Source: Actinobaculum sp. oral taxon 183 str. F0552 (GTDB lineage: Bacteria > Actinomycetota > Actinomycetes > Actinomycetales > Actinomycetaceae). From it: a stretch of 48,152 nucleotides of DNA. Location of the stretch: positions 2,238-50,389 of the forward strand of contig NZ_KE951417.1 of NCBI RefSeq assembly GCF_000466165.1, written 5' to 3'. The translations under genes and the position numbers were made by a program. The notes under the pieces are model-generated. The model was not told the DNA's origin and did no database searches. It worked only from the letters and a program-made list of their open reading frames with translations. Below are positions 25,749 through 36,109 of this stretch, piece after piece (the first letter of the stretch is position 1; each line of letters begins with the position of its first letter).

Positions 25749-28700
25749 TGCCGCGCCGCGAGGATATCCGCTCCGTTCTCGTCATCGGCTCCGGCCCCAT
25801 CCAGATCGGCCAGGCCTGCGAGTTCGACTATTCGGGGACCCAGGCGTGCCGGGTACTCAAACAGGAGGGCCTGCGCGTCATCCTCGTCAACTCGAATCCC
25901 GCCACGATCATGACGGACCCGGGCGTGGCGGACGCCACCTACGTCGAGCCGATCACCTCCGGCACCCTGGAGAAGGTCATCGCCAAGGAGCGCCCCGACG
26001 CCCTCCTGCCCACGCTCGGGGGGCAGACGGCCCTCAACGCCGCCATGGACCTCGTGGCCGGGGGAGTGCTGGACGCCTACGGGGTCGAGCTGATCGGCGC
26101 CCGGGCCGAGGCCATCGCCAAGGGAGAGGACCGCGACGAGTTCAAGGGGGTCGTCGACAGGTGCGGCGCCGAATCCGCGCGATCGGTCATCTGCCACACC
26201 ATCGAGGAGTGCCGCCGGGCGGCCGAGCGGCTCGGCTACCCGGTCGTCGTCCGGCCGTCCTTCACGATGGGAGGGCTCGGGTCTGGCTTCGCCTTCGGCC
26301 CGCGCGACCTGGAGAGGATCGCCGGTCAGGGGCTCCGCTCCTCGGCGACCACCGAGGTCCTGCTCGAAGAGTCCATCCTCGGATGGAAGGAGTACGAGCT
26401 GGAGATCATGCGCGACAGGGCGGACAACGTCGTGGTCGTGTGCTCGATCGAGAACGTCGACCCCGTCGGCGTGCACACCGGCGACTCCGTCACCGTGGCG
26501 CCCGCCCTGACCCTGACAGACCGGGAGTACCAAAGGATGCGCGACATCGGCATCGCGATCATCCGCGAGGTCGGCGTGGACACGGGCGGGTGCAACATCC
26601 AGTTCGCGGTCGACCCGGCCACGGGGCGCATCGTCGTCATCGAGATGAACCCCCGGGTCTCGCGCTCCTCGGCCCTCGCCTCGAAGGCCACGGGGTTCCC
26701 CATCGCCAAGATCGCGGCCCGGCTGGCCGTCGGCTACACCCTCGACGAGATCCCCAACGACATCACCGGCTCGACGCCCGCGAGCTTCGAGCCCACGCTC
26801 GACTACGTCGTGGTGAAGGTGCCGCGCTTCGCCTTCGAGAAGTTCCCCGACGCCGACCCGCGGCTGACCACCACGATGAAGTCGGTGGGCGAGGCCATGG
26901 CCCTGGGCCGGAACTTCACCGAGGCCCTCAACAAGGCCATGCGATCCCTGGACAAGGGCGGCGCCGCGTTCCACTGGAAGGGCCTGCCGCCCAGCCGCGA
27001 GGAGGCGGTCGCCCTGCTCCGGGACGCGTCCACGCCCACGGAGGGGCGCCTGGTCACCCTCCAGCAGGCCCTGCGCGGGCCGGTGAGCGTCGAGGAGGCC
27101 CACGAGGCGACCGGGATCGACCCCTGGTTCGTCGACCAGATCCGCCTGGTCGACGAGGTCGCCGACGAACTCGCCCGCGGCGAGGCGCTCGGCGCGCAGG
27201 CGCTCCGCCTGGCCAAACGGCACGGCTTCTCCGACGCGCAGATCGGCCAGATCCGCGGCATCGGGGAGGAGGCGGTCCGGCAGGTGCGACGGGCCTACGG
27301 AATCCACCCCGTCTACAAGACGGTCGACACCTGCGCCGCCGAATTCGCGGCCCGCACCCCCTACCACTATTCGAGCTACGACGAGCAGACCGAGGTCGCC
27401 GGCCGGGAGCGGCCCGCCGTCCTCATCCTCGGCTCGGGGCCCAACCGGATCGGGCAGGGGATCGAGTTCGACTACTCGTGCGTGCAGGCTGCCAGGGCTC
27501 TGGGGGAGGACTACGAGACCGTCATGGTCAACTGCAACCCCGAGACGGTCTCCACCGACTACGACGTGTCCGCACGCCTCTACTTCGAGCCCCTCACGCT
27601 GGAAGACGTCCTGGAGGTCTACCGGGCGGAGGCCGCCGCCGGGCCGATCGCCGGCGTCATCGTGCAGTTGGGGGGCCAGACGCCGCTGTCGCTGGCCGCC
27701 GCCCTCCAGGCCGAGGGCCTGCCCGTCGTCGGCACGAGCCCCACGGCTATCGACCTCGCCGAGGACCGCGAACGCTTCGGCGCCGTCCTGGCGGAGGCCG
27801 GGCTGAGCGCGCCCGCCTACGGCACGGCCGCGGACGAGGCTCAGACGGCGTGCATCGCGGACAGGATCGGCTACCCGGTGCTCGTCCGCCCCTCCTACGT
27901 CCTGGGAGGGCGCGGGATGGAGATCGTCTACTCCCGCGAACAGCTGCGCGACTACTTCGCCCGGCGCCGCAGCGAAGGCGGAGGGACGTCCGGCCGTTCG
28001 GCCCCCTTGCTCATCGACCGCTTCCTCGACGCCGCGACGGAGATCGACGTCGACGCCCTCTACGACGGCCGGGAGCTCTACCTGGCGGGCGTGATGGAGC
28101 ACGTCGAGGAGTGCGGGATCCACTCGGGCGACTCCACCTGCGTCCTTCCGCCCGTCACGCTCTCCCAGTCCGTCATCGATAGGATCAGGGCGGCCACCGA
28201 GGCCATCGCCGCCGGCGTGGGGGTCCGCGGCCTGCTCAACGTCCAGTTCGGGCTCATGCAGGACGCGCTCTACGTGATCGAGGCCAACCCGCGCGCCTCC
28301 CGGACGGTCCCGTTCGTGTCCAAGGCGACGGGCGTCTCGGTGGCCGAGGCCGCCGCATGGATCATGATGGGGCGGTCCATCGCCCGCCTGCGCGGGGACG
28401 GCGTGCTTCCGTCCGGGGATGCGCCTTTGTTCGACATGGCCGAGCCTGTCGCGGTCAAGGGGGTGGTGCTGCCCTTCAAGCGGTTCACCACCGCCGACGG
28501 GCAGGTCGTCGACACCGTTCTGGGCCCGGAGATGCGCTCGACGGGCGAGGCGATGGGCATCGCTGCGACCTTCCCCACGGCCTTCGCCAAGTCCGAAGAG
28601 GGTTCGGTCGGGCGTCTGCCGGAGGGGGGAACCGCCTTCATCTCCGTCACCGACAGGGACAAGGGGGCGATCGTCCTGCCCGCCCTGCAGCTGGCCGAGC

Positions 28701-29056
28701 TCGGCTTCACGATCCTCGCCACGTCGGGCACCGCCGCGGTCCTGACCCGCTACGGGGTGCCGACCACGGTGGTGCGCAAGAAGTCCGAGGGGCGCGGGCG
28801 GGACGGCGAGCCGACCATCGTCGACCTCATCTCCGCCGGGGAGGTCGACGTGGTCGTCAACACCCCGGCCAGCCATGGGACCCGCGCCGACGGGTACGCC
28901 ATCCGCACCGCGACGACATCGGCGGGCAAGACGATCCTGACGACCGTCCAGGCCTTCGCCGCCGCGGTCCAGGCGATCGCGGCCATGCGCCGCGGCGAGG
29001 AGGAGGTCGTCAGCCTTCAGGACTACGACGCCGCGCGACTGGCCAGGAGGTCATGA
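25748..29056 (+). CDS. carB: Carbamoyl-phosphate synthase large subunit
   Basis: A 1102-residue enzyme with two homologous ATP-grasp halves. The first half begins [20 protein letters not shown] and makes carboxyphosphate and carbamate. An oligomerisation segment follows, then the second half ([19 protein letters not shown]), which makes carbamoyl phosphate. The C-terminal MGS-like allosteric domain starts near [20 protein letters not shown] and would bind UMP/IMP-type effectors. The conserved [16 protein letters not shown] and [16 protein letters not shown] are both intact. It is coupled to carA and overlaps the start of pyrF. Confidence 0.98.
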   Translation: MPRREDIRSVLVIGSGPIQIGQACEFDYSGTQACRVLKQEGLRVILVNSNPATIMTDPGVADATYVEPITSGTLEKVIAKERPDALLPTLGGQTALNAAMDLVAGGVLDAYGVELIGARAEAIAKGEDRDEFKGVVDRCGAESARSVICHTIEECRRAAERLGYPVVVRPSFTMGGLGSGFAFGPRDLERIAGQGLRSSATTEVLLEESILGWKEYELEIMRDRADNVVVVCSIENVDPVGVHTGDSVTVAPALTLTDREYQRMRDIGIAIIREVGVDTGGCNIQFAVDPATGRIVVIEMNPRVSRSSALASKATGFPIAKIAARLAVGYTLDEIPNDITGSTPASFEPTLDYVVVKVPRFAFEKFPDADPRLTTTMKSVGEAMALGRNFTEALNKAMRSLDKGGAAFHWKGLPPSREEAVALLRDASTPTEGRLVTLQQALRGPVSVEEAHEATGIDPWFVDQIRLVDEVADELARGEALGAQALRLAKRHGFSDAQIGQIRGIGEEAVRQVRRAYGIHPVYKTVDTCAAEFAARTPYHYSSYDEQTEVAGRERPAVLILGSGPNRIGQGIEFDYSCVQAARALGEDYETVMVNCNPETVSTDYDVSARLYFEPLTLEDVLEVYRAEAAAGPIAGVIVQLGGQTPLSLAAALQAEGLPVVGTSPTAIDLAEDRERFGAVLAEAGLSAPAYGTAADEAQTACIADRIGYPVLVRPSYVLGGRGMEIVYSREQLRDYFARRRSEGGGTSGRSAPLLIDRFLDAATEIDVDALYDGRELYLAGVMEHVEECGIHSGDSTCVLPPVTLSQSVIDRIRAATEAIAAGVGVRGLLNVQFGLMQDALYVIEANPRASRTVPFVSKATGVSVAEAAAWIMMGRSIARLRGDGVLPSGDAPLFDMAEPVAVKGVVLPFKRFTTADGQVVDTVLGPEMRSTGEAMGIAATFPTAFAKSEEGSVGRLPEGGTAFISVTDRDKGAIVLPALQLAELGFTILATSGTAAVLTRYGVPTTVVRKKSEGRGRDGEPTIVDLISAGEVDVVVNTPASHGTRADGYAIRTATTSAGKTILTTVQAFAAAVQAIAAMRRGEEEVVSLQDYDAARLARRS

Positions 29057-29907
29057 TGGGGACCCCGGCAGCCGAGCCCTTCGGAGTCAGGCTCGCGCGT
29101 CTGATGGCCGAGCGCGGCCCGGTGTGCGCCGGCATCGACCCCCACGCCGGACTGCTGCAGGCCTGGGGCCTGCCCGACGACGCCGCCGGGCTGCGCGAGT
29201 TCTCGCTGCGCACCGTGGACGCCCTGGCCGACCGGGTCGCCGCCTTCAAACCGCAGTCGGCCTTCTACGAGCGGCACGGGTCGGCGGGCGTGGCCGCGCT
29301 GGAGGAGACCCTCGCGGCCTGCCGGCAGGCCGGGGTGCCCGCGATCGCGGACGTCAAACGAGGCGACATCGGCTCGACCATGGACGGCTACGCCGACGCC
29401 TACCTGTCGGGGCCGCTGGCTGGCGACGCCTTCACCGTCTCCCCCTACCTCGGCGCAGGCTCGCTCGAGCCGACCGCGCGGCGCGCCGCTGCCGCCGGCC
29501 GGGGGCTGTTCGTCCTGGCGCTCACCTCCAACCCGGAAGGCCCCGAGCTCCAGCACGTCGGCGGCGGCCAGTCGGTGGCCAAGCGGGTCGTGGAGGCCGT
29601 CGCGGAGTGGAACCGCCGGCTGACCCCGCACGATCCGGGGTCCTTCGGCCTGGTGGTGGGCGCGACCACCGCCGACGCCGCCTCGCGCCTGGGAATCGAC
29701 CTGGCCGCTTTCCCCGGCCTCTTCCTGGCCCCGGGCGTGGGAGCCCAGGGGGCCGGCGGAGCCGAGCTCGCCGCGGTCTTCGGCGCGGGCCTCGGCCGCG
29801 TGCTCGCCTCGGCCTCCCGGTCGATCCTGTCCAAGGGACCCACGGAGGAGGGACTGCGCCGAGGCCTCGCCCTCACCCTCGAAGGCGTCGAGTCGGCTAT
29901 TCGCTAA
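29056..29907 (+). CDS. pyrF: Orotidine 5'-phosphate decarboxylase
   Basis: A 283-residue decarboxylase producing UMP, of the longer form common in actinobacteria. It shows CAGIDPH at the substrate site, AFKPQSAFYERHG, and the catalytic ADVKRGDIGSTM with its Asp-Lys-Asp set, then FTVSPYLGAGSLEP and LAPGVGAQG. Two ATGs occur in a row (29053 and 29056). I choose 29056 because AGGAGG is then 5 nt away, whereas 29053 leaves only 2 nt. It closes the pyr cluster; pyrD is not here. The gmk -10 box begins on its stop codon. Confidence 0.95.
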   Translation: MGTPAAEPFGVRLARLMAERGPVCAGIDPHAGLLQAWGLPDDAAGLREFSLRTVDALADRVAAFKPQSAFYERHGSAGVAALEETLAACRQAGVPAIADVKRGDIGSTMDGYADAYLSGPLAGDAFTVSPYLGAGSLEPTARRAAAAGRGLFVLALTSNPEGPELQHVGGGQSVAKRVVEAVAEWNRRLTPHDPGSFGLVVGATTADAASRLGIDLAAFPGLFLAPGVGAQGAGGAELAAVFGAGLGRVLASASRSILSKGPTEEGLRRGLALTLEGVESAIR

Positions 29908-29910
29908 AAT
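29905..29910 (+). promoter_or_regulatory. -10 box (TAAAAT) of gmk, leaderless type
   Basis: TAAAAT coincides with the pyrF stop codon and is followed by 6 nt (GTTCGC) and the gmk ATG at 29917. No Shine-Dalgarno sequence fits in between. Confidence 0.6.
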
Positions 29911-29916
29911 GTTCGC

Positions 29917-30471
29917 ATGAGCGACATCTTCGTCATCGTGGGGCCGTCCGGCGTCGGGAAGGGGACCGTGCTCCGGGAGCTCCTCGAGCGGGAACCGAGG
30001 TGTTGGCTCTCCGTCTCCGCCACGACCCGCCCGCCGCGGCCCGGGGAGGCCGACGGGGCCGACTACTTCTTCGTCACCCCCGAGGGCTTCGACGACCTGG
30101 TGCGCGAGGGGGGCATGCTCGAGTGGGCTCTCGTCCACGGGGCGAACCGCTACGGCACGCCGAAGGAGCCGGTGCTCCGGGCTCTGGACGAGGGGCGCGT
30201 GCCCATCCTGGAGGTCGACCTCGACGGCGCGCGCCAGATCCGCCGGTCGCTGCCCGAGGCCGCGCAGATCTTCATGGCGCCGCCCTCGTGGCAGGAGCTC
30301 GAACGCCGCCTGGCCGAACGCGGCACGGAGAGCGGGCAGGAGCGCGAACGCCGTTTGGAGACGGCCCGCCGGGAGCTCGCGGCCGTCGGGGAGTTCGACG
30401 CCGTGGTCGTCAACGACTCCGTGTCACGTGCCACGGACGAACTGCTCCACATCATGGGACTCGCCGGGTAA
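29917..30471 (+). CDS. gmk: Guanylate kinase
   Basis: A 184-residue kinase phosphorylating GMP to GDP. The P-loop GPSGVGKGT is at 9-17, then the GMP-binding region [21 protein letters not shown] and the Tyr/Glu positions [20 protein letters not shown], with [11 protein letters not shown] and the lid arginines in RLAERGTES. The mRNA is likely leaderless from a promoter on the pyrF stop. In many actinobacteria a small integration-host-factor gene (mihF) sits between pyrF and gmk; only 9 bp separate them here. Confidence 0.97.
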   Translation: MSDIFVIVGPSGVGKGTVLRELLEREPRCWLSVSATTRPPRPGEADGADYFFVTPEGFDDLVREGGMLEWALVHGANRYGTPKEPVLRALDEGRVPILEVDLDGARQIRRSLPEAAQIFMAPPSWQELERRLAERGTESGQERERRLETARRELAAVGEFDAVVVNDSVSRATDELLHIMGLAG

Positions 30472-30474
30472 ACT
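30469..30474 (+). promoter_or_regulatory. -10 candidate (TAAACT) for rpoZ-coaBC
   Basis: TAAACT overlaps the gmk stop codon and lies 31 nt before the rpoZ ATG, leaving a short leader with GAGGAGAAGG as the ribosome site. Confidence 0.4.
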
Positions 30475-30505
30475 GAGCGCTCGGACGTCTAGAGGAGAAG
30501 GAAGA

Positions 30506-30775
30506 ATGTTCGGAACCGTTCCCGAGCCCGAGGGCATCACCAACCCGCCGATCGACAATCTGCTCGAAAAGGTCGATTCGAAGTACGCGCTCGCCGTCTA
30601 CGCCGCCCAGCGCGCCCGCCAGATCAACTCCTACCGGCAGGAGATGACCCGGGGGGACGGCAACATCACGACCTTCGGCCCTCTCGTTGAGGCCAACCCG
30701 GAGGACAAGCCCCTGTCGATCGCGCTCGAGGAGATCACCGAGGGCAAGGTCGAATGGGAGGCCGAGTCCGAGTGA
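30506..30775 (+). CDS. rpoZ: DNA-directed RNA polymerase omega subunit
   Basis: An 89-residue subunit that helps assemble RNA polymerase around beta-prime. It has the actinobacterial N-terminus [20 protein letters not shown], the core [20 protein letters not shown], and the C-terminal [16 protein letters not shown]. The ATG at 30506 follows GAGGAGAAGGAAG, a strong ribosome site. Upstream in-frame codons lie inside gmk and are rejected. Its stop overlaps the coaBC GTG by 4 bp. The gmk-rpoZ-coaBC-metK order is the usual one for the phylum. Confidence 0.97.
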   Translation: MFGTVPEPEGITNPPIDNLLEKVDSKYALAVYAAQRARQINSYRQEMTRGDGNITTFGPLVEANPEDKPLSIALEEITEGKVEWEAESE

Positions 30776-32019
30776 GCGGCAGCCGGGCCCCCCGTCAGGG
30801 AGGCCCCTATCGCATCGTCGTGGGCGTGACCGGCGGCATCGCCGCGTACAAGGCCTGCACACTGGTCCGGCGCCTGCAGGATGCGGGCGCCGACGTCACG
30901 GTGATCCCCACGCCCCGCGCCCTGGACATGGTCGGCAGGGCGACCTGGGAGGCGCTGACCGGCAAGCCCGTCCACACGGAGGTCGCCGAGGACGCCGCGC
31001 ACGTCGCTCACGTGCGCCACGGCGGCTGGGCCGACGCCGTCGTCGTCGCCCCGGCGACGGCCGACACGATCGCCAAGATGCGCGCGGGGATGGCCGACAA
31101 CCTGTTGACGAGCACCCTGCTCGCCGCCCGATGTCCCATCCTCCTCGCACCCGCCATGCACACCGAGATGTGGCTCAATCCCGCCACCGCGGACAATGTA
31201 CGCACCCTGCGCGAACGCGGGGTGCTCGTCATGGATCCGGCCTCCGGCAGGCTGACCGGATCGGATTCGGGCCCCGGACGCCTGCCCGAGCCGGAGGACG
31301 TCGCCGCCGAAGTCCTCTCGCTCCTCGACGGCCTCGACGCGGCGGGCTCCTTCGCGGGCCTGACCGTCGCGGTCAGCGCCGGGGGGACGCACGAGGCCGT
31401 CGACCCCGTCCGCTTCCTCGGCAACCGCTCGACCGGCCGCTTCGGCGTGGACATCGCCCGGCAGGCCTCCCGCCGCGGGGCCAGGGCGATCCTCGTGGCC
31501 GCCAACGTCTCCGGCGATCTGCTGGCCGGGACGCCGGCGGAGGTCCGCACGGTCGAATCCGCCGCCGACATGCACGCGGCGATGGACGCCGCGGCCCGCG
31601 AGGCGGACGTCGTCGTCATGGCCGCGGCGGTCGCCGACTACCGCCCCGCGGCGTACGAGCGGACCAAGCAGAAGAAGGGCGCCTCGGGCGCGCGGGTCCT
31701 CGAACTCGTCGAGAACCCGGACATCCTGGCCGATCTCTCCCGCCGCAGGAGGCGGGAGGGGCAGACCGTGGTCGGCTTCGCCGCCGAGACGGGCGACGAT
31801 TCGGCGACGGCGTGGGAGCACGGACGGGCCAAGGCGATCCGCAAGGGCTCCGACCTGACCGTGGTCAACCGCGTCGGGGACGCCGCCGGCTTCGGCGACG
31901 TCGACACCGCCATCGCGATCGTCGACGGCACGGGGGCCACCGTCGCCGAGGCGCGCGGGTCCAAGGCCGAGCTCGCAGGCATCATCCTCGACGCCATCAG
32001 CGCATGGCGCACGCACTGA
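30772..32019 (+). CDS. coaBC: Bifunctional phosphopantothenoylcysteine decarboxylase / phosphopantothenate--cysteine ligase
   Basis: A 415-residue flavoprotein performing two steps of coenzyme A synthesis. The CoaC half starts [15 protein letters not shown], with the active His in [19 protein letters not shown], and PAMHTEMW. The CoaB half starts near [18 protein letters not shown], followed by [19 protein letters not shown] and a late VGFAAET. Length and order are standard. The GTG start overlaps rpoZ (GTGA). metK follows after 13 bp with its own GGAGG. Confidence 0.96.
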   Translation: MSGSRAPRQGGPYRIVVGVTGGIAAYKACTLVRRLQDAGADVTVIPTPRALDMVGRATWEALTGKPVHTEVAEDAAHVAHVRHGGWADAVVVAPATADTIAKMRAGMADNLLTSTLLAARCPILLAPAMHTEMWLNPATADNVRTLRERGVLVMDPASGRLTGSDSGPGRLPEPEDVAAEVLSLLDGLDAAGSFAGLTVAVSAGGTHEAVDPVRFLGNRSTGRFGVDIARQASRRGARAILVAANVSGDLLAGTPAEVRTVESAADMHAAMDAAAREADVVVMAAAVADYRPAAYERTKQKKGASGARVLELVENPDILADLSRRRRREGQTVVGFAAETGDDSATAWEHGRAKAIRKGSDLTVVNRVGDAAGFGDVDTAIAIVDGTGATVAEARGSKAELAGIILDAISAWRTH

Positions 32020-32032
32020 AACCGGAGGACCC

Positions 32033-33229
32033 ATGCACCGTCAACCTTTCACATCGGAATCCGTCACCGAGGGGCATCCGGACAAGGTGTGCGACCGCAT
32101 ATCCGACACCATCCTCGACGCGATGCTCGCCCAGGACCCCGACTCGAGGGTCGCCGTCGAGACGATGGCGACGACCGGCCTCATCCACGTCGCCGGGGAG
32201 GTCACGACGGACTCGTACGTCGAGATCCCCGAACTCGTCCGCAAGACGATCTGCGAGATCGGATACACCTCCTCGGTCGTCGGATTCGACGGGGAATCCT
32301 GCGGCGTCACGCTCTCGATCGGGCAGCAGTCGCGCGACATCTCGGCGGGCGTGACGACGTCGCTGGAGGCCCGGCAGGCCGTCGGCGGCGACGTCGACAG
32401 GTTCGACGCCCAGGGCGCGGGCGACCAGGGGCTCATGTTCGGGTACGCCTCCAACGAGACAAAGGCGCTCATGCCCGCCCCCATCGAGCTCGCGCACCGG
32501 CTGGCCGAACGCCTGGCCGCCGTGCGCAAGGAGGGGATCGTCCCGGGGCTGCGCCCCGACGGCAAGACCCAGGTGACGATCGGCTACGAGGGGCAGACGC
32601 CGGTGAGCCTGGACGCGGTGGTCGTCTCCGCACAGCACAATCCCGACGTCGACGGCCGCTGGCTGCACGAGGCCCTTGGCGAACACGTGCTCGACTACGT
32701 CCTGCAGGCCGAGGGCGTCGAGCTCGACGCCTCCCGAACGCAGCTCTTCGTCAACCCGTCCGGGGTCTTCGTCACGGGCGGGCCCATGGGAGACGCGGGG
32801 CTGACCGGGCGCAAGGTCATCGTCGACTCCTACGGCGGCACGGCCCGTCACGGCGGCGGCGCCTTCTCCGGCAAGGATCCCTCGAAGGTCGACCGCTCGG
32901 CCGCGTACGCGGCGCGCTGGGCCGCCAAGAACGTGGTCGCCGCGGGGCTGGCCTCCCGGTGCGAGCTCCAGGTGGCCTACGCGATCGGCCGCGCCCGCCC
33001 GGTGTCCCTGCGCATCGAGACCTTCGGCACCGAGACCCGGCCGCGCGAGAGGATCGAGAACGCGGTGGCGAAAGTCTTCGACCTGCGCCCGGCGTCCATC
33101 ATCGAGACGCTCGACCTGAAGCGCCCGATCTTCGCCGCGACCTCCACCTACGGCCATTTCGGCAGAGACCTGCCGGACTTCACGTGGGAGAGGACCGATC
33201 GGGTGGAGGAGCTCCTGCGCGCCCTGTGA
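32033..33229 (+). CDS. metK: S-adenosylmethionine synthase
   Basis: A 398-residue enzyme making SAM from methionine and [22 protein letters not shown] opens the protein. The signature [12 protein letters not shown] and the Gly-rich P-loop-like [20 protein letters not shown] are both present, with DAVVVSAQH and PTYGHFG-type C-terminal residues ([10 protein letters not shown]). GGAGG lies 6 nt upstream of the ATG. No SAM riboswitch is visible in the short gap. It ends the gmk-rpoZ-coaBC-metK unit. Confidence 0.98.
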   Translation: MHRQPFTSESVTEGHPDKVCDRISDTILDAMLAQDPDSRVAVETMATTGLIHVAGEVTTDSYVEIPELVRKTICEIGYTSSVVGFDGESCGVTLSIGQQSRDISAGVTTSLEARQAVGGDVDRFDAQGAGDQGLMFGYASNETKALMPAPIELAHRLAERLAAVRKEGIVPGLRPDGKTQVTIGYEGQTPVSLDAVVVSAQHNPDVDGRWLHEALGEHVLDYVLQAEGVELDASRTQLFVNPSGVFVTGGPMGDAGLTGRKVIVDSYGGTARHGGGAFSGKDPSKVDRSAAYAARWAAKNVVAAGLASRCELQVAYAIGRARPVSLRIETFGTETRPRERIENAVAKVFDLRPASIIETLDLKRPIFAATSTYGHFGRDLPDFTWERTDRVEELLRAL

Positions 33230-33453
33230 GCCGGCAGCCCGGCGCGGTCCTCTTGCCCGGCGCCGCCTTCGGCATGCGGCGGGGAAGCGGGAGCGATCGC
33301 GGTACCCGCCCCGGTATATGGCGGCGCGGATGCGACTGCTGGCTTTGCGGACTGGATCGTTGAGCCTTTCGTATGCGGCGGCGCCAGCTCGCCGGGGCGG
33401 GAACTCCGCATAGGCTCGTCGGCGATGCCGGAGACGCGTGGTGGAATGGTGGC

Positions 33454-35568
33454 ATGGAGACTCTTCCCGGGCTTGGACGCTTGCCCGACGTGGGGGACCA
33501 GGGCGAGCTGCTGAGCGTCGGGGCGGGGCCCCGCGAGATCGTCGGCGAGGTCCGCAACCCCGTCGCGCACGTCCACGTCGAACTGCACCAGCCCCACCTC
33601 GACAAGGTCTTCGACTATCTCGTCCCCGCCGCGATGGACGCCGCGGCGGTCCCCGGGGTGCGCGTCTCGGTGGACGTGGCCGGCCTGAGGGCCTCGGGCT
33701 TCGTCGTGGCGCGCGACTCCGCCTCCTCCACCGGCGGCAGGCTCCGCCCCCTGCGGCGCGTCGTATCCGCCCTTCCCGTGCTGACCGGGGAGGTGTACGG
33801 CCTCGCCCGCCGGGTCGCGCTGTCCTGCGCGGCCTCCGTGTCCGACGTCCTGACCCTGGCGGTGCCGCAGCGGCACGCCCGCGCCGAGAAGGCTCACCTA
33901 GCGGGCGAGGCGCCCGAACTGCTGGAGCTGCCGGAGGCCGGCGCCGAGCCGGGGCCGTGGACGGCGTACAGGGGAGGGGCTGCGTTCATCAGGCGCATCG
34001 CCGCGGGGGAGGGCCCGCGGGCCGTCTGCTGCGCCCTGCCCGGCCGCGCGGGGGGCGCGGACGCGGTGGCCACGGCCGTGCGGGCCGCCAGGGCTTCGGG
34101 CAGGGGGGCGCTCGTCGTCGTCCCCTCGGCTCGGCAGGCGCAGGCTCTCGCCGAGGCTCTGCGGGCCGCGCTCGGGGAGAGCGTCGCCGTGGTCGTCTCC
34201 GAGGACGCCCACGAACGGCGTTACGCCACCTTTCTGCGGATCCTCTCCGGCCACGACCGCATCGTCGTCGGCACGCGCAGCGCCGTGTGGGCCCCGGTCA
34301 GGGATCTCGGCCTGTGCGCGGTCCTCGACGACGCCGCCCCCTCCCTCCGCGAAGTGCGCTCGCCCTACTGCCAGGCCGGGGAGGTCGCCGCCTTGCGCGC
34401 CGTCCGGGAGAAGGCCGCCCTGCTGGTCCTCTCGCCCTACGTCAGCCTCGAATCCGCGCTGCTCGTGGAGCGCGGCGACGCGGCGCTCGTGGCCGGGGAG
34501 CCCGCGGCGATCCGCGACCTCGCCCCCCGGGCCAGCACGGCCGACCAGTGGGCCAGGGACGGCGAGCAGTGGTCGCGGATCCCCGAGTCGGCCTTCGCCC
34601 TCGTGCGCGAGGGCCTCACGCGTGGGCCGGTGCTCGTCGCCGTCCCGCGGGCCGGCTACATCCCGCTCGTCTCCTGCGCCTCCTGCGGCCAGCCGGCCGT
34701 CTGCCCGGAGTGCTCGGGGAGGCTCGGTCTGGCGGCGGGCGCTGCCGGCCCGGTCTGCGGGCGCTGCGGCAGGAAGGCCGCGTCGTGGAGGTGCCCGGCC
34801 TGCGGAGGCGGCCGCCTGCGTTCGGCGAGGATCGGCTCCCACCGCACCGCCGAGGAGGTCGGGCGCGCCTTCCCCGGCACCGGAATCCTTCTGTCGGGGG
34901 CGCAGACCAGCGAAGGCATCGTCGAACGGGTGAGCGCCAAGCCGCGGCTCGTCGTCGCCACGCCGGGAGCCGAGCCTCCGGCCGAGGGCGGCTACGCGGC
35001 GGCCCTCCTGCTCGATTCCCGGTATCTGCGCGGCGAGGGCCCGGGCTCTCAGATCGAGTTCCTGCGGCGCGTCACCCGGATAGCCGCCCTCGTGCGCCCC
35101 GGGCGCCAGGGCGGGCACGTGCTCTTCGCCGGCGGAGCCGAACCCGGGGTCGCCGAACTCCTCGGCTCGTGGGCCATGCCCGAGTTCGCCCGCGGCCTCC
35201 TCGCCGAACGGAAGGAGCTCCAGCTGCCCCCGTACGCGAGATGGCTGGCCGTCAGCGGCAGGCCGGGCGACGTCCGCTCCTACCTGGGGTCGCTTCGCGC
35301 CGCGCTCCTGCGCATGGGCCTCGCCCAGGACGACGCCGCACGCCCCCAGGCCGACGCCCTCCTCGCCGGAGGAGTCGTCGCCATCGCACCGGGCTTCTCA
35401 CTCCTGGGGCCCGTGCCGGGCAGACGCGAAGGCGAGATCACCGTGTACGTGCGGACCGGCCCAAAGGCTGCCGAGGCGCTCAGCGAGACCGCCAGATCCA
35501 CCTACAGGCAGTACACCGGCAAGCAGATCGGCGCACCGCTCAGGCTCGAAGTCAACCCGCTCGTCTAG
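33454..35568 (+). CDS. priA: Primosomal protein N' (PriA), actinobacterial degenerate-helicase type
   Basis: A protein of 704 residues. The N-terminal 3'-DNA-binding domain is recognisable (HVHVELHQPHLDKVFDYLVP). The helicase core is degenerate: there is no GxxGxGKT loop, and LCAVLDDAAPSLRE stands where DEEH would be, so ATP-driven unwinding is unlikely. The zinc-binding cysteines are kept (CASCGQPAVCPEC, then CGRCGRK and CPACGGG). This loss is known for actinobacterial PriA, including Mycobacterium. The start at 33454 (METLPGLG) is favoured over an upstream in-frame ATG at 33373 because the first 27 residues there look non-coding. The 225-bp gap before it holds no gene. Confidence 0.88.
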   Translation: METLPGLGRLPDVGDQGELLSVGAGPREIVGEVRNPVAHVHVELHQPHLDKVFDYLVPAAMDAAAVPGVRVSVDVAGLRASGFVVARDSASSTGGRLRPLRRVVSALPVLTGEVYGLARRVALSCAASVSDVLTLAVPQRHARAEKAHLAGEAPELLELPEAGAEPGPWTAYRGGAAFIRRIAAGEGPRAVCCALPGRAGGADAVATAVRAARASGRGALVVVPSARQAQALAEALRAALGESVAVVVSEDAHERRYATFLRILSGHDRIVVGTRSAVWAPVRDLGLCAVLDDAAPSLREVRSPYCQAGEVAALRAVREKAALLVLSPYVSLESALLVERGDAALVAGEPAAIRDLAPRASTADQWARDGEQWSRIPESAFALVREGLTRGPVLVAVPRAGYIPLVSCASCGQPAVCPECSGRLGLAAGAAGPVCGRCGRKAASWRCPACGGGRLRSARIGSHRTAEEVGRAFPGTGILLSGAQTSEGIVERVSAKPRLVVATPGAEPPAEGGYAAALLLDSRYLRGEGPGSQIEFLRRVTRIAALVRPGRQGGHVLFAGGAEPGVAELLGSWAMPEFARGLLAERKELQLPPYARWLAVSGRPGDVRSYLGSLRAALLRMGLAQDDAARPQADALLAGGVVAIAPGFSLLGPVPGRREGEITVYVRTGPKAAEALSETARSTYRQYTGKQIGAPLRLEVNPLV

Positions 35569-35756
35569 GGCCTGCCACGCGGCATTCTGAGCCGAGAGGC
35601 CGTCAAAGCGTCCGCTCGTCGATTCGCTCACAGATACCGACGCAATACGCCATTGCGCATCACATCGATTCGACCTAGACTCGAACGCACAAAACCAATA
35701 CCTTCCGAAGCTCTCCGATTGGCGATCGAATCCTCGTACAATAGAATGGAGCAACC
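35569..35756. other. AT-richer intergenic segment before the small orphan gene
   Basis: 188 bp of visibly lower GC than its surroundings. It contains CGCAAT...ATTGCG (35641-35657, 5-bp spacer), a TAGACT box at 35676-35681 inside TTCGA...TCGAA, and TACAAT at 35737-35742, which is the likely -10 of the following small gene. Confidence 0.4.
35737..35742 (+). promoter_or_regulatory. -10 box (TACAAT) of the small orphan gene
   Basis: TACAAT lies 14 nt before the GTG at 35757, and TGGAG lies between them as a ribosome site. Confidence 0.4.
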
Positions 35757-35957
35757 GTGTCCGATTACACCGAAAGCGACTACCATAATATTCACTCCCA
35801 TGTGGGAAAGCTCAAGCGTTCGGCGATCGACTCCTACATGCGCTGGAACTACCCGGATTTCGACCACATGGAAGACGAATACGTCTACAAACCCGTCGAT
35901 TCGACTCCCCCATTCGACAAGCCCATAGAACCGGAGGCCGATGAGCCCAAACCGTGA
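35757..35957 (+). CDS. 66-residue acidic protein of unknown family
   Basis: A short frame from GTG 35757 with TGGAG about 6 nt upstream and TACAAT further up. The product begins MSDYTESDYHNIHSHVGKLK, is rich in Asp, Glu, Tyr and His, contains a WNYPDFDHMEDEYVYKP stretch, and ends in a Pro/Glu-rich tail. There is no signal peptide or membrane helix. I do not recognise it. Codon use and base composition are more AT-rich than in priA and fmt on either side, hinting at recent gain or weak expression. The promoter, ribosome site and non-random composition support a real gene. A competing overlapping frame (35653-35928) lacks these and looks like noise. Confidence 0.55.
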   Translation: MSDYTESDYHNIHSHVGKLKRSAIDSYMRWNYPDFDHMEDEYVYKPVDSTPPFDKPIEPEADEPKP

Positions 35958-36097
35958 GGACCACTGCAAGCCGCCCTCGACCGCCCCGCCGACACGAGAG
36001 ACGACCCCACGCCATCCGGCGAGCTTCGGAGGGCCGAGGATTCGGTGGTGAGCGAACCGTGCGGACCGCCCACCGGAATCGCGGACGGCGGCGACGG

Positions 36098-36103
36098 TAG
36101 ACT
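36098..36103 (+). promoter_or_regulatory. -10 box (TAGACT) of fmt-rsmB, leaderless type
   Basis: TAGACT is followed by 6 nt (GAGCGA) and the GTG at 36110, with no ribosome site between. Confidence 0.55.
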
Positions 36104-36109
36104 GAGCGA

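Noticed and set aside
32020-32032. A SAM riboswitch before metK
   Set aside because: Only 13 bp separate coaBC and metK, too little for any aptamer.
33895-35050. priA as a decaying gene because its helicase motifs are missing
   Set aside because: Loss of Walker motifs is a known trait of actinobacterial PriA; the frame and zinc cysteines are intact.
35665-35690. TTCGA...TCGAA as the T-arm of a tRNA
   Set aside because: No acceptor, D or anticodon arm can be laid out around it.
35653-35928. A 91-codon frame overlapping the small orphan gene in another frame
   Set aside because: No ribosome site or promoter at the right distance, and a Thr/Ser/Pro-rich product; the 66-residue frame has both signals.
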